Assembly: GCF_019443965.1 (NCBI RefSeq)
Contig: NZ_CP040814.1
Span: 1,550,001 to 1,614,000, forward strand
Direction of reading: 5' to 3'
Length of the DNA: 64,000 bases
Source: Salinibacterium sp. M195
GTDB lineage: Bacteria; Actinomycetota; Actinomycetes; Actinomycetales; Microbacteriaceae
Of this stretch, positions 25,283 to 33,234 are shown one piece after another. Numbering within the stretch: the first letter of the stretch is position 1; the number at the start of each line of letters is the position of its first letter. The notes under the pieces are model-generated. The model had not been told where the DNA came from, searched no databases, and saw only the letters and a list, made by a program, of their open reading frames with translations. A program made the translations under genes and the position numbers.

Positions 25283-26290
25283 CTAGCGCAAAGTTGTACC
25301 GTCTACCGCGAGTGGCTCGATTGCGGCGAGCTCGTCCGCGGTGAGAGTTGGAGCCGAGGCTGCCGCAAAGTTGTTCTCCAGCTGCGCGACGCTGCTGGCC
25401 CCGACAAGTGCCGAGGTGACTTGTGGATGACGCAGCACCCAGGTCAGGGCGAGCTGCGCGAGGCTTTGTCCGCGGTTGAGTGCAATTTCGTTGAGCGCGC
25501 GTACGCGCTGAAGATAGGTGTCGCCAATCGGTCCTGGCTGGAGCCAGCGTCCTTCAGCCGCACGCGATCCATCCGGGATTGAGCCATCCATGTAGCGATC
25601 GGTGAGAAGGCCCTGCGCAAGAGGCGAGAACACGATGCTGCCGGCGCCGACCGCATCCAACACCGGGAAAAGACCCTCTTCCACGTGTCGGTCAAACATG
25701 TTGTAGCGCGGCTGGTGGATGGTGAGCGGGATGCCGTATTCGGCAAGGGCTTCGGCCGCGGCGAGCGTCTGCTCGGGGCTGTAGTTCGAGACTCCGACAT
25801 AGAGCGCTTTGCCCGAGTTGACCGCGGTGGCCAGCGCTCCCATGGTCTCTTCAATGGGAGTTTCGGGGTCTGGGCGGTGGTGGTAGAAAATGTCGACGTA
25901 CTCGAGGCCCATGCGCTGAAGGCTTGCATCGAGTGATGAGAGCAAGTATTTGCGAGATCCCCAGTCTTGGTAGGGACCGACTCCCATCGTGTAACCGGCT
26001 TTAGTAGAGACGATTATTTCGTCGCGGTATGGCACAAAGTCATCGGCGAAAACCGTGCCGAAGTTGCGCTCCGCTGCGCCAATTTCGGGGCCATAGTTGT
26101 TGGCCAAATCGAAGTGGGTGATTCCCAGATCGAAGGCGCTGCGCAAAATTGCTCGCTGCGTTGCGAGGGGGCGGTCGGCGCCAAAGTTATTCCACAATCC
26201 CAAGGAGATTGCGGGCAATTTGAGCCCGCTGCGGCCTACGCGGTGGTATTCGGTGGTGTCATATCGGGTGGATAAAGCGTCGTAAGGCAT
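25283..26290 (-). CDS. mgrA: Aldo/keto reductase, YghZ/MgrA type
   Basis: 335-residue NADPH-dependent TIM-barrel reductase. The family triad is visible: D and Y in FDLANNYGPEIG, K in IIVSTKAGY, H in IFYHHRPDP. The GVSNYSPEQ, HQPRYNMF and SPLAQGLLTDRY segments match the group that reduces L-glyceraldehyde 3-phosphate and methylglyoxal (E. coli YghZ). Transcribed divergently from msrA with about 90 bp between, a pairing consistent with electrophile/oxidant defence. Confidence 0.88.
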   Translation of the reverse strand: MPYDALSTRYDTTEYHRVGRSGLKLPAISLGLWNNFGADRPLATQRAILRSAFDLGITHFDLANNYGPEIGAAERNFGTVFADDFVPYRDEIIVSTKAGYTMGVGPYQDWGSRKYLLSSLDASLQRMGLEYVDIFYHHRPDPETPIEETMGALATAVNSGKALYVGVSNYSPEQTLAAAEALAEYGIPLTIHQPRYNMFDRHVEEGLFPVLDAVGAGSIVFSPLAQGLLTDRYMDGSIPDGSRAAEGRWLQPGPIGDTYLQRVRALNEIALNRGQSLAQLALTWVLRHPQVTSALVGASSVAQLENNFAAASAPTLTADELAAIEPLAVDGTTLR

Positions 26291-26381
26291 CCGCCAAGCA
26301 TATGCCCACGTGGTTACGGGAACACAGAACGGGGAGAGTGCGTTGCATAAGACATCCAGCCCAAGAAAGTAGGCTCAACTT

Positions 26382-26903
26382 ATGCACACATTTCATCTCG
26401 CAGGCGGCTGTTTCTGGTGCCTCGACGCGGTCTACCGCACCCTCAACGGCGTTACGGATGTCGTATCCGGTTACACCGGCGGTCACGTTGCTAACCCCAG
26501 CTACGAGTTGGTTTGCACCGAGACCACAGGCCACGCTGAAGCAGTAGCGGTCACTTTTGATCCTGAAGTTATTCCCGATGAGGTCATCCTCGACGTGTAT
26601 TTCACCCTTCATGACCCACGGCAGCTCAACCGTCAGGGCAACGATGTCGGCTCGTCGTACCGTTCCGCCATGTTCTATGAGGATGACGATCAGAAGGCTC
26701 TTTTCGAGGCGGCCCGTGATCGAGCATCCGAATATTGGGATGGTGGCATCGTGACCACGATCGAGTCGCTTGACACGTATTACAACGCAGAGTCGTACCA
26801 CCAGGACTTTTTCGCGAAGAATCCGGGTCAGGGTTACTGCATGGCGGTGGCGCTTCCCAAGGTCAATAAGATTCGTTCGTCGTTCTCGAGCTACATCAAG
26901 TAA
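26382..26903 (+). CDS. msrA: Peptide methionine sulfoxide reductase A
   Basis: 173 residues; repairs methionine-S-sulfoxide in proteins. The catalytic motif GCFWC (residues 9-13, nucleophile C10) is intact, followed by VSGYTGGH and HAEAVAVTFDP, and a resolving-cysteine candidate in GQGYCMAVA near the C-terminus. Normal length. Followed by a long hairpin at 26928-26971. Confidence 0.95.
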   Translation: MHTFHLAGGCFWCLDAVYRTLNGVTDVVSGYTGGHVANPSYELVCTETTGHAEAVAVTFDPEVIPDEVILDVYFTLHDPRQLNRQGNDVGSSYRSAMFYEDDDQKALFEAARDRASEYWDGGIVTTIESLDTYYNAESYHQDFFAKNPGQGYCMAVALPKVNKIRSSFSSYIK

Positions 26904-26927
26904 TACTCGTCAGCGACACATTCTGTG

Positions 26928-26971
26928 CGCCGTCTCGCAATGAAGGTCTTTATCTTCGTCGCGAGGCGGCG
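26928..26971 (+). terminator. Two-tier hairpin after msrA
   Basis: cgccgtctcgc (26928-26938) pairs with gcgaggcggcg (26961-26971) with one G-T pair, and an inner gaag/cttc stem closes the loop. It begins 25 bp after the msrA stop, as expected for a terminator, but no T run follows directly. Confidence 0.55.
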
Positions 26972-27028
26972 TACGGTCGTTAATAAGCGACACTGGCGTC
27001 GTTTCACTAAATCGAAGGAGGTTCGGAA

Positions 27029-27241
27029 ATGACTGATCACGCTCTTACCGGACAAACCTGGGTGGCATTCACTCAGGCAGGAGCAGCTGGCTCGGTGCAC
27101 CGGGTAACAGACGGGTTCACCTTCAAGTTATTGAAAGACGAAGATTTTCGAGCGGTGTATCCGACTTTGGATGCCGCGAAGTCAGCTTTGCACGCGAACC
27201 TGCTGCCCGGCACAGCATGGCCTGAGTTCCGCGAGCACTAG
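27029..27241 (+). CDS. Hypothetical small protein
   Basis: 70 residues: WVAFTQAGAAGSVHRVTDGFTFKLLKD then a helical TLDAAKSALHANL, ending TAWPEFREH, a compact single-domain pattern. No family identified. A strong GGAGG ribosome site seven bases before the ATG supports it as a real gene. A perfect 11-bp hairpin follows. Confidence 0.75.
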   Translation: MTDHALTGQTWVAFTQAGAAGSVHRVTDGFTFKLLKDEDFRAVYPTLDAAKSALHANLLPGTAWPEFREH

Positions 27242-27262
27242 CTCGCGCGGGTCGTTGGACGC

Positions 27263-27290
27263 CGTGTGCAGCGTGATTGCGCTGCACACG
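27263..27290 (+). terminator. Perfect 11-bp hairpin
   Basis: cgtgtgcagcg and cgctgcacacg enclose tgattg. It starts 22 bp after the stop of the small gene 27029-27241. A short T-poor sequence follows, so termination is likely but not certain. Confidence 0.6.
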
Positions 27291-27485
27291 TTGCGAACGT
27301 TGCCGTGATGCTCGGTGCTCGGCGGGGATCTGACTGCTCCTCCTGCGTGCTGTGATGAGAGCTGCTTCCACAGTTCGTTATGCCTTCCGTCGGGTTTCGC
27401 TGTGCTCGCCAACACTGGTGTCAGACGGATGCCGGGTCGGCTTCCCGGCACGAGTGTCGGCCCGCATCTGTCTCCCATCGCGGTT

Positions 27486-27501
27486 GCGCAGCATGCTGCG
27501 C
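27486..27501. promoter_or_regulatory. 16-bp perfect palindrome, candidate operator of the ssb-like gene
   Basis: gcgcagcatgctgcgc is its own reverse complement and sits between any promoter and the ribosome site (AAGGAG) of the ssb-like gene. A palindrome without loop is better suited to binding a dimeric protein than to a terminator. The binding protein is unknown. Confidence 0.4.
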
Positions 27502-27522
27502 GGCCCACACTAAGGAGCAGAC

Positions 27523-28035
27523 ATGACCGACAGCATCACCGTTTCTGGGCTCGTAGCCACTGCGCCCCGCCATATCGTCACTGGGGAGGGGTTGCCGATA
27601 ACGTCATTCAGGCTGGCGTCCACGCAGCGCCGCTTCGATCGCAGCAATCAACGTTGGATCGATGGTGAAACCAATTGGTACACGATCACCTCGTTCCGCC
27701 AGCTCGCTATCAACAGCGCTACTTCGATCGCAAAAGGCGACCGCGTGGTTCTGAGCGGCCGGCTCAAGATTCGCGAATGGGAGAACGCTGACCGCAGCGG
27801 CACCAATATCGAGATCGAAGCTGACTCGCTCGGCCACGACCTTATGTGGGGCACCGCACAGTTCTCTCGCACCATATCGAACAGCGCCAATTCGACCGCC
27901 GCGAACGGCGACACTGAGCCCGGCGCTCGCAGCAGCGATGACCGCGACGAGTTTGAGACCGCGGCTGAGTTAGAGGAGAAGGGCCCCGGCGAGGAAAGTG
28001 CGCGAGCCGAAGAGTTGGCACACACTCCATTCTGA
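27523..28035 (+). CDS. ssb: Single-stranded DNA-binding protein paralogue
   Basis: 170 residues with an OB fold at 1-115: TVSGLVATAPRHIVTGEGLPITSFRLAS, NWYTITSFRQLAINSATSI and KGDRVVLSGRLKIREWEN are SSB landmarks. The disordered acidic tail ends AHTPF and not the usual DD(I/L)PF tip that recruits repair proteins, which marks it as a secondary SSB and not the replicative one (usually next to rpsF/rpsR). AAGGAG lies before the ATG. Confidence 0.85.
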   Translation: MTDSITVSGLVATAPRHIVTGEGLPITSFRLASTQRRFDRSNQRWIDGETNWYTITSFRQLAINSATSIAKGDRVVLSGRLKIREWENADRSGTNIEIEADSLGHDLMWGTAQFSRTISNSANSTAANGDTEPGARSSDDRDEFETAAELEEKGPGEESARAEELAHTPF

Positions 28036-28105
28036 GCGGATCGTGCGCGCAAGCAATCTAGACTTGATGCGGCCCTGAAGTCTCGCGGCCGACGAAGGGA
28101 ATGCA

Positions 28106-28591
28106 ATGCGCGTACGACTCACTCGCCGTCTCGGTGCAGTTTTGGCACTCACCGTCGCGGCAGCGGTCGCACTCAGCGGTTGCGTCGCAGCCACACCGGA
28201 ACCGACGGCGACGCCCACTGCGGAAGCGTCAGCATCCCCCGCGCCGGAAGCGACACCAACCGGTCCAATACTGCGCCCCGGTGAGGCCGCTGCCGGAAAC
28301 CGTCAATTCTTTGACCAGCTCAACACTGAGTACTTCGATGCCAATGGCCGCGGAGACGGCCGCAGCATTGTCGACAAGCTCGTCGAGAATGGTTTCAACA
28401 AGCAAGACATGGAAGTCACTCCCGACACCACTGCCATTGGCCTCGCCACAGACTCGATTGTTGTTTCTGTGCGCATCAAAGGTGAGTGTCTACTCGGCCA
28501 GTTCACGCCAGACAATTACGTCTCATCCATCGAGCCGCTATTGGGCACCGGCGGTTGCCTCGTGGGAAAGACCCGACCGATCGACTGGTAA
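28106..28591 (+). CDS. DUF6993-type lipoprotein
   Basis: 161 residues with a lipoprotein signal ending at ALSGC (about residue 27), then a Pro/Thr/Ala-rich linker and a compact domain: RQFFDQLNTEYF, GRSIVDKLVENGFNKQDMEVTPD, DSIVVSVRIKGECLLGQF. The pattern is that of a Microbacteriaceae lipoprotein family (recalled as DUF6993) with no known function. AAGGGA ribosome site upstream. Precedes ettA by 48 bp. Confidence 0.75.
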   Translation: MRVRLTRRLGAVLALTVAAAVALSGCVAATPEPTATPTAEASASPAPEATPTGPILRPGEAAAGNRQFFDQLNTEYFDANGRGDGRSIVDKLVENGFNKQDMEVTPDTTAIGLATDSIVVSVRIKGECLLGQFTPDNYVSSIEPLLGTGGCLVGKTRPIDW

Positions 28592-28639
28592 CCCCGCAAA
28601 CGGGTTCGCTTGAGCTCGAACGCTCCGTAGAATGGTCCC

Positions 28640-30322
28640 ATGGCCGAATTCATTTATTCCATGGTGCGCGCGCGAAAAGCGGTCGGCGACAAGCTCATTC
28701 TTGACGACGTCACAATGTCGTTCTACCCGGGAGCAAAGATCGGTGTGGTTGGCCCTAACGGTGCCGGTAAGTCCACAATCCTCAAAATCATGGCGGGTCT
28801 CGACACGCCAAGCAACGGTGAAGCTCGACTCAGCCCCGGCTACTCCGTCGGAATCCTCATGCAGGAACCTGAACTCGATGAAACCAAGACGGTTCTCGAG
28901 AACGTGCAAGAAGGTGTTGGGCCGATCAAGGCAAAGGTAGACCGTCACGCCGCAATCGGCCTCGAGATGGCCGAACCAGACGCTGACTTCGATGCGCTCT
29001 TGGCCGAGATGGGCACGCTGCAGGAAGAAATTGACGCTGCTGACGCCTGGGACCTTGATTCCCAGCTCGAGCAAGCGATGGACGCGTTGCGCACACCGCC
29101 CGGAGACTGGCCCGTCAACAAACTCTCCGGTGGAGAAAAGCGCCGCGTGGCGCTCACCAAACTCCTCCTCCAGAAGCCCGACCTGCTGCTTCTCGATGAG
29201 CCAACTAACCACCTCGACGCCGAAAGTGTTCTCTGGCTCGAGCAGCACCTCTCCAAGTACCCGGGCGCCGTACTGGCCGTAACCCACGATAGGTACTTCC
29301 TCGACCACGTCGCCGAATGGATTGCCGAAGTCGACCGCGGTCACCTTTACCCCTACGAGGGCAATTACTCCACCTACCTCGAGAAGAAGCAAGAACGACT
29401 TCAGGTGCAGGGCAAGAAAGATGCCAAGCTCGCGAAGCGTCTCTCCAGCGAACTTGAGTGGGTGCGCTCGAACTCCAAGGGCCGCCAGACCAAGTCGAAA
29501 GCACGACTTGCACGCTACGAAGAGATGGCGAACGAAGCGGAGAAGACCAGAAAGTTGGACTTCGAAGAAATCGTTATTCCGATGGGACCCCGCCTTGGTG
29601 CGCAGGTCATCGACGCCAAGAACCTCAAGAAGGGCTTCGACGAGCGCATTCTGATCGACGGGCTGAGCTTCACTCTTCCCCGTAACGGAATTGTCGGAGT
29701 CATCGGCCCAAACGGTGTCGGTAAGACCACGCTGTTCAAGACCATCGTTGGCCTTGAACCTCTCGACTCTGGAGATCTCAAAATCGGCGAGACTGTCGAC
29801 ATTTCCTACGTCGACCAGAGTCGTGGTGGCATCGACCCTAACAAGACGCTGTGGGAGGTCGTCTCTGACGGCCAGGACTACATCCAGGTCGGTAAGACCG
29901 AGATCCCGTCGCGTGGCTACGTCTCGCAGTTCGGATTCAAGGGACCAGACCAGCAGAAGAAAGCCGGCGTGCTTTCCGGTGGTGAGCGCAACCGTTTGAA
30001 CCTCGCGCTCACGCTCAAGCAGGGCGGAAACCTCTTGCTGCTTGACGAACCGACTAACGACTTGGACGTTGAGACTCTCGGAAGCCTCGAGAACGCGCTT
30101 CTCGAGTTCCCCGGCTGTGCTGTGGTGATCACTCACGATAGGTGGTTCCTTGACCGCATCGCGACCCACATCCTCTCCTACGAAGGCACGGACGCGAAGC
30201 CCGGTTACTGGCACTGGTTCGAAGGAAACTTCGACGCTTACGAAGAGAACAAGATCGAGCGCCTCGGACCAGACGCCGCCAAGCCGCACCGCAGCGCTTA
30301 CCGCAAGCTCACTCGCGACTAG
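28640..30322 (+). CDS. ettA: Energy-dependent translational throttle ATPase (ABC-F)
   Basis: 560-residue ABC-F protein with two ATPase domains and no membrane part; EttA binds the ribosomal E site and regulates the first elongation steps by energy status. Domain 1 has GPNGAGKST, LSGGEKRRVAL, LLLLDEPTNHLD; domain 2 has GPNGVGKTT, LSGGERNRLNLAL, LLLLDEPTNDLD. The linker (about residues 240-310) is rich in Lys/Arg as expected for the P-site tRNA interaction motif. The thioesterase gene follows after 2 bp. Confidence 0.95.
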   Translation: MAEFIYSMVRARKAVGDKLILDDVTMSFYPGAKIGVVGPNGAGKSTILKIMAGLDTPSNGEARLSPGYSVGILMQEPELDETKTVLENVQEGVGPIKAKVDRHAAIGLEMAEPDADFDALLAEMGTLQEEIDAADAWDLDSQLEQAMDALRTPPGDWPVNKLSGGEKRRVALTKLLLQKPDLLLLDEPTNHLDAESVLWLEQHLSKYPGAVLAVTHDRYFLDHVAEWIAEVDRGHLYPYEGNYSTYLEKKQERLQVQGKKDAKLAKRLSSELEWVRSNSKGRQTKSKARLARYEEMANEAEKTRKLDFEEIVIPMGPRLGAQVIDAKNLKKGFDERILIDGLSFTLPRNGIVGVIGPNGVGKTTLFKTIVGLEPLDSGDLKIGETVDISYVDQSRGGIDPNKTLWEVVSDGQDYIQVGKTEIPSRGYVSQFGFKGPDQQKKAGVLSGGERNRLNLALTLKQGGNLLLLDEPTNDLDVETLGSLENALLEFPGCAVVITHDRWFLDRIATHILSYEGTDAKPGYWHWFEGNFDAYEENKIERLGPDAAKPHRSAYRKLTRD

Positions 30323-30324
30323 GT

Positions 30325-30792
30325 ATGAGACTTCACGTACCACTCCCGCTGCGCTGGTCAGACGTTGACGCGTACCAACACGTCAACAATGCCGAAGTGT
30401 TTCGCCTCCTCGAAGAGGCGCGCATTCACGCATTCTGGCCGGCAGCGGGAGTGGATGCGCCCCTCACCGCAGTGCTTGACGGTCGGCCAGGCGGCCCAAC
30501 GATGACACTCATTGCGCGGCAAGAAATCGAGTATCTTCTCCCGATTCCCTACATGCGCGAACCCATTGACATTGAACTGTGGATCGGGCGGGTCGGGGGA
30601 GCAAGTCTCGAAGTTTGCTACGAGATCTACACTCCTGCCGGCGTCGAGCCACGGCAACTGTTTGTGCGTGCCGCGACGACTTTGGTGCTCGTCGACACTG
30701 TCACCTCACGCCCGCAGCGCATCAGCGATGAACAGCGCGGAGTTTTCTCGCGCTACGTGGAAGAACCCCTGCAGTTCGCGAAACGGCGCTAA
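30325..30792 (+). CDS. Acyl-CoA thioesterase (4-hydroxybenzoyl-CoA thioesterase fold)
   Basis: 155-residue hotdog protein. LRWSDVDAYQHVNNAEVFRLLEEAR is the 4HBT signature with the catalytic Asp, and RQEIEYLLPIPYMREPIDIELWI is the central strand. Hydrolyses a short or medium acyl-CoA. It follows ettA by 2 bp, so is co-transcribed with it, a linkage common in actinobacteria but unexplained. Confidence 0.88.
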   Translation: MRLHVPLPLRWSDVDAYQHVNNAEVFRLLEEARIHAFWPAAGVDAPLTAVLDGRPGGPTMTLIARQEIEYLLPIPYMREPIDIELWIGRVGGASLEVCYEIYTPAGVEPRQLFVRAATTLVLVDTVTSRPQRISDEQRGVFSRYVEEPLQFAKRR

Positions 30793-30877
30793 CGAGGCAT
30801 CCTGCCGACGTGTTTCGCGCACCGAGTGGGAGGCGTGGCGACCGGGTGACGACGCGTGCGTTGTTACGCGCGTACTG

Positions 30878-32104
30878 CTACGCGTCTTCGTCGTGCTCAG
30901 CATCAGCGTCGTCGAACTCGGCATCAAGGTCCGTGGGATCAAGCCATTCGGCAATCGCGTGCGCGCCACGAGCTTCGAGAAGTGGGCCAGCATACTGAAA
31001 GAGCTCTTTACGGCTTTGGATGCCCGTACCGAGCGGCAACGCCAAGTCGATGCCAGCGGCAGCAGACTCTTCTGGCGTGAGGTGGTTGACGCCGGCGACG
31101 ACTGCCAACCACGCGGTGGGATTCTTAGCTCCGCGCAGGTAGTCGACCACTTTGCCGTCAAGCGACTGATGATCGAGCCGTCCCTCTCCGGTGAGAATCA
31201 CATCCGCAATCTTGATGGCTTCGCTGAGGCCAATGGCATCGGCGACGAGCTGGGCGCCGGGAACTAGCTTCGCTCCGAACAGCGCAACGAGCCCAGCAGC
31301 GATTCCCCCTGCGGCGCCCATGCCCGGTAGCGCGGCGATACCAGCTGCAGAAAAACCGCGCTCAGAAGCGAGCGTAGTTTCTGCCAGCACTTTCGAGAGA
31401 CGCGTGAGGCCAGCATCCAACAGCTCGACATCGGATGCCGAAGCACCCTTCTGAGGCCCGAATACAGCAGCAGCGCCGTGTTCTCCGGTTAGCGGATTGG
31501 TGACGTCGACGGCGATGCGCCAGCTCGTCTCTCGGGCGCCATCGACCAGCTCGCTCACGTCAATTGTTGCGAGTGAGGTGAGGTCGCCGCCACCCGTCGC
31601 TAGCTCAATTCCCTCGTTGTTGAGAAAGCGAACGCCGAGCGCACGCAGGAGGCCGGTGCCGCCATCAGTGCTTGCGGTGCCGCCGACAAAGAGGGTGATC
31701 TCGCGTGCGCCGCGAGCGATCGCGCTTGCGGCGATAAGACCAACGCCGTGGGTATCGGCGCGGAGCGGCTGCAGCGGCACATCGGACACCTGGGGGAGGC
31801 CGTTGGCCTGCGCCGCTTCGATGACCGCGCGGCGGGCGTCGAGGTCGAATCCGTACGAGGCTTCGCACTCACGACCGATCGCATCGACTGTTGAGAGGGT
31901 CAGGGCTGGTTGAAGCCACGCGGCAAGCACCGTATCCAGGGAGCCTTCTCCGCCGTCGGCCATCGGGAAGGTCAGCACCGTTGCGGTCTCTGGCAACATT
32001 TCTCGGGCGCCGCGCTCGAGAGCGGCTGCGGCATCCGCAGCGGTGAGGCTTCCCTTGAAGGAATCGGGGGCGATCACGATGACGGGGCTGTGGAGGTCAG
32101 GCAT
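30878..32104 (-). CDS. glxK: Glycerate kinase
   Basis: 408-residue enzyme of the GlxK/GarK family that phosphorylates D-glycerate, linking glyoxylate or serine breakdown to glycolysis. Landmarks: VIAPDSFKGSLTA at the N-terminus, PMADGGEGSLDTV, GGTASTDGGTGLLRALG, and DVILTGEGRLDHQSLDGKV. A C-terminal Asp/Glu-rich tail of about 15 residues is extra. Transcribed alone on the minus strand. Confidence 0.93.
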   Translation of the reverse strand: MPDLHSPVIVIAPDSFKGSLTAADAAAALERGAREMLPETATVLTFPMADGGEGSLDTVLAAWLQPALTLSTVDAIGRECEASYGFDLDARRAVIEAAQANGLPQVSDVPLQPLRADTHGVGLIAASAIARGAREITLFVGGTASTDGGTGLLRALGVRFLNNEGIELATGGGDLTSLATIDVSELVDGARETSWRIAVDVTNPLTGEHGAAAVFGPQKGASASDVELLDAGLTRLSKVLAETTLASERGFSAAGIAALPGMGAAGGIAAGLVALFGAKLVPGAQLVADAIGLSEAIKIADVILTGEGRLDHQSLDGKVVDYLRGAKNPTAWLAVVAGVNHLTPEESAAAGIDLALPLGTGIQSRKELFQYAGPLLEARGAHAIAEWLDPTDLDAEFDDADAEHDEDA

Positions 32105-32160
32105 CCTTCGACCCTACGCGAACGAGACCCATATTCACGTTGCCCACACAGCCTCCGGGC

Positions 32161-32197
32161 ACGAAAAAAGGGGCCGCCCGAAGGCGACCCCTTTTCG
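32161..32197 (-). terminator. Strong bidirectional-looking terminator after proX
   Basis: The stem aaaaaggggccgcc / ggcgacccctttt with the loop cgaa has one mismatch and is flanked by A and T runs, so it reads as an intrinsic terminator on either strand. It lies 40 bp beyond the proX stop and before the start side of glxK, so it most probably ends the proV-proW-proX transcript. Confidence 0.85.
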
Positions 32198-32236
32198 TAG
32201 ATCACAGTGCTTAATGCACCGCAGATTCACACAGTA

Positions 32237-33130
32237 TTAGCTGGTGAGGCCGTCTACGTAGTCCTGGTTCGCTGCGATCCAGTCTGCAACGATGGGCTCG
32301 AAGTCGGTTCCCTCGTACTCGTTGTACATGACGTTCTCGAGCGAGTAAAGAAGCTCTGAGTCCATCTTGAAGTTCGAGATCCATTCGGTGACCTCAGGCA
32401 TGTCGTCGCTCAAGGTGTCGCGTGCGAAGGAGTGAATTTCTTCAACGTCTCCGAGCGTTCCCTCAGGGTCAGCAAGGTCCTTGATGTCGAATGCATCGTA
32501 GGCCCAGTGCGGACGCCAGAGGGTTACGGCAATGTTCTCGCCGTTGTCGAGTGCAGCCTGCAGTTCAGCAAGCATGGCGGGGGTCGACGACGTGAGAAGT
32601 TCCATACCGTCAAGACCGTAGGTCGGCATGGTGTTGTTCATGACTGCTTCAGTCAGTCCTGCACCAGGCTCGATGCCCACGATACGGTTGCCGAACGCGT
32701 CAGCGTTTGCTGCGAGCTCGTCGAGCGAGTCGATAGGAGCATCAGAGTTGACTGCAACGGTCAGGCCAGCTTCGCTGTTCCAAGCGCCGAGGTCGTCGAT
32801 GGAGTCGCCGTACTCTTCCATGAGGCTTGCGTGAGTGATGGGGAGCCATCCGTCAAGCGCCATGTCGTAGTCGCCGGTGCTGAGGCCCGAGAAGATCGGG
32901 GTTACGTCAGCGTATTCCAGCTCAACGTTGTAGCCCTTTTCTTCAAGGATTGCCTTCCAGAGGAACGAAACAGCTTCGCCCTCAGGCCATCCGTTGAATA
33001 CGGCGATGCTGAGATCCTTGTTCTCGGCTCCGTCGCCTGCCGCGGTGTCGTCTCCGCCTGCGGCGCAAGCCGACAGACCGAGGAGCGTTGCCGCTCCAAT
33101 TGCGATTGCAGCGCGTGTCTGCTTCTTCAT
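32237..33130 (-). CDS. proX: Glycine betaine/proline ABC transporter substrate-binding lipoprotein
   Basis: 297-residue OpuAC/ProX-type protein that captures betaine or related osmoprotectants outside the cell. The lipoprotein signal ends at LSAC (C22). The mature part shows ISIAVFNGWPEGEAVSFLW-like opening (DLSIAVFNGWPEGEA), LDGWLPITHASLMEEYGDS and VTLWRPHWAYDAFDIKDL, with several aromatic residues for the betaine cage. ATG 33130 with an AAAGGA site is chosen over the upstream frame start at 33151. Confidence 0.92.
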   Translation of the reverse strand: MKKQTRAAIAIGAATLLGLSACAAGGDDTAAGDGAENKDLSIAVFNGWPEGEAVSFLWKAILEEKGYNVELEYADVTPIFSGLSTGDYDMALDGWLPITHASLMEEYGDSIDDLGAWNSEAGLTVAVNSDAPIDSLDELAANADAFGNRIVGIEPGAGLTEAVMNNTMPTYGLDGMELLTSSTPAMLAELQAALDNGENIAVTLWRPHWAYDAFDIKDLADPEGTLGDVEEIHSFARDTLSDDMPEVTEWISNFKMDSELLYSLENVMYNEYEGTDFEPIVADWIAANQDYVDGLTS

Positions 33131-33150
33131 TGTGTCGTCCTTTTCTGTCA

Positions 33151-33203
33151 ACGCTTAAGCGTCGACGATGTTGACGTCGATGCACACAGGATTTTCTGTG
33201 TGC
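33151..33203 (-). promoter_or_regulatory. Inverted repeats in the proW-proX intergenic region
   Basis: Two elements: acgcttaagcgt (33151-33162), a perfect 12-bp palindrome just before the proX ribosome site, and gcacacag/ctgtgtgc with a gatttt loop (33182-33203). Hairpins at this position are common before binding-protein genes and can raise their transcript level over the upstream membrane genes by blocking decay, or act as attenuators. Confidence 0.5.
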
Positions 33204-33234
33204 CGGAAAACGAGCGCGGGTAAGCGCCCGAAAA

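Larger units (their letters stand above)
27242..27522 (+). other. 281-bp gap with three inverted repeats before the ssb-like gene
   Basis: No gene seen. It contains a perfect 11-bp stem with a six-base loop at 27263-27290 (probable terminator of the preceding gene), a 7-bp stem tgccggg/cccggca at 27430-27450, and the 16-bp perfect palindrome gcgcagcatgctgcgc at 27486-27501, only 21 bases before the ssb-like ATG. Confidence 0.7.

Noticed and set aside
28538..30343. 601-codon open frame on the minus strand
   Set aside because: It lies fully antisense to ettA, whose motifs are complete; the protein has no domain and arises from strong third-position GC bias.
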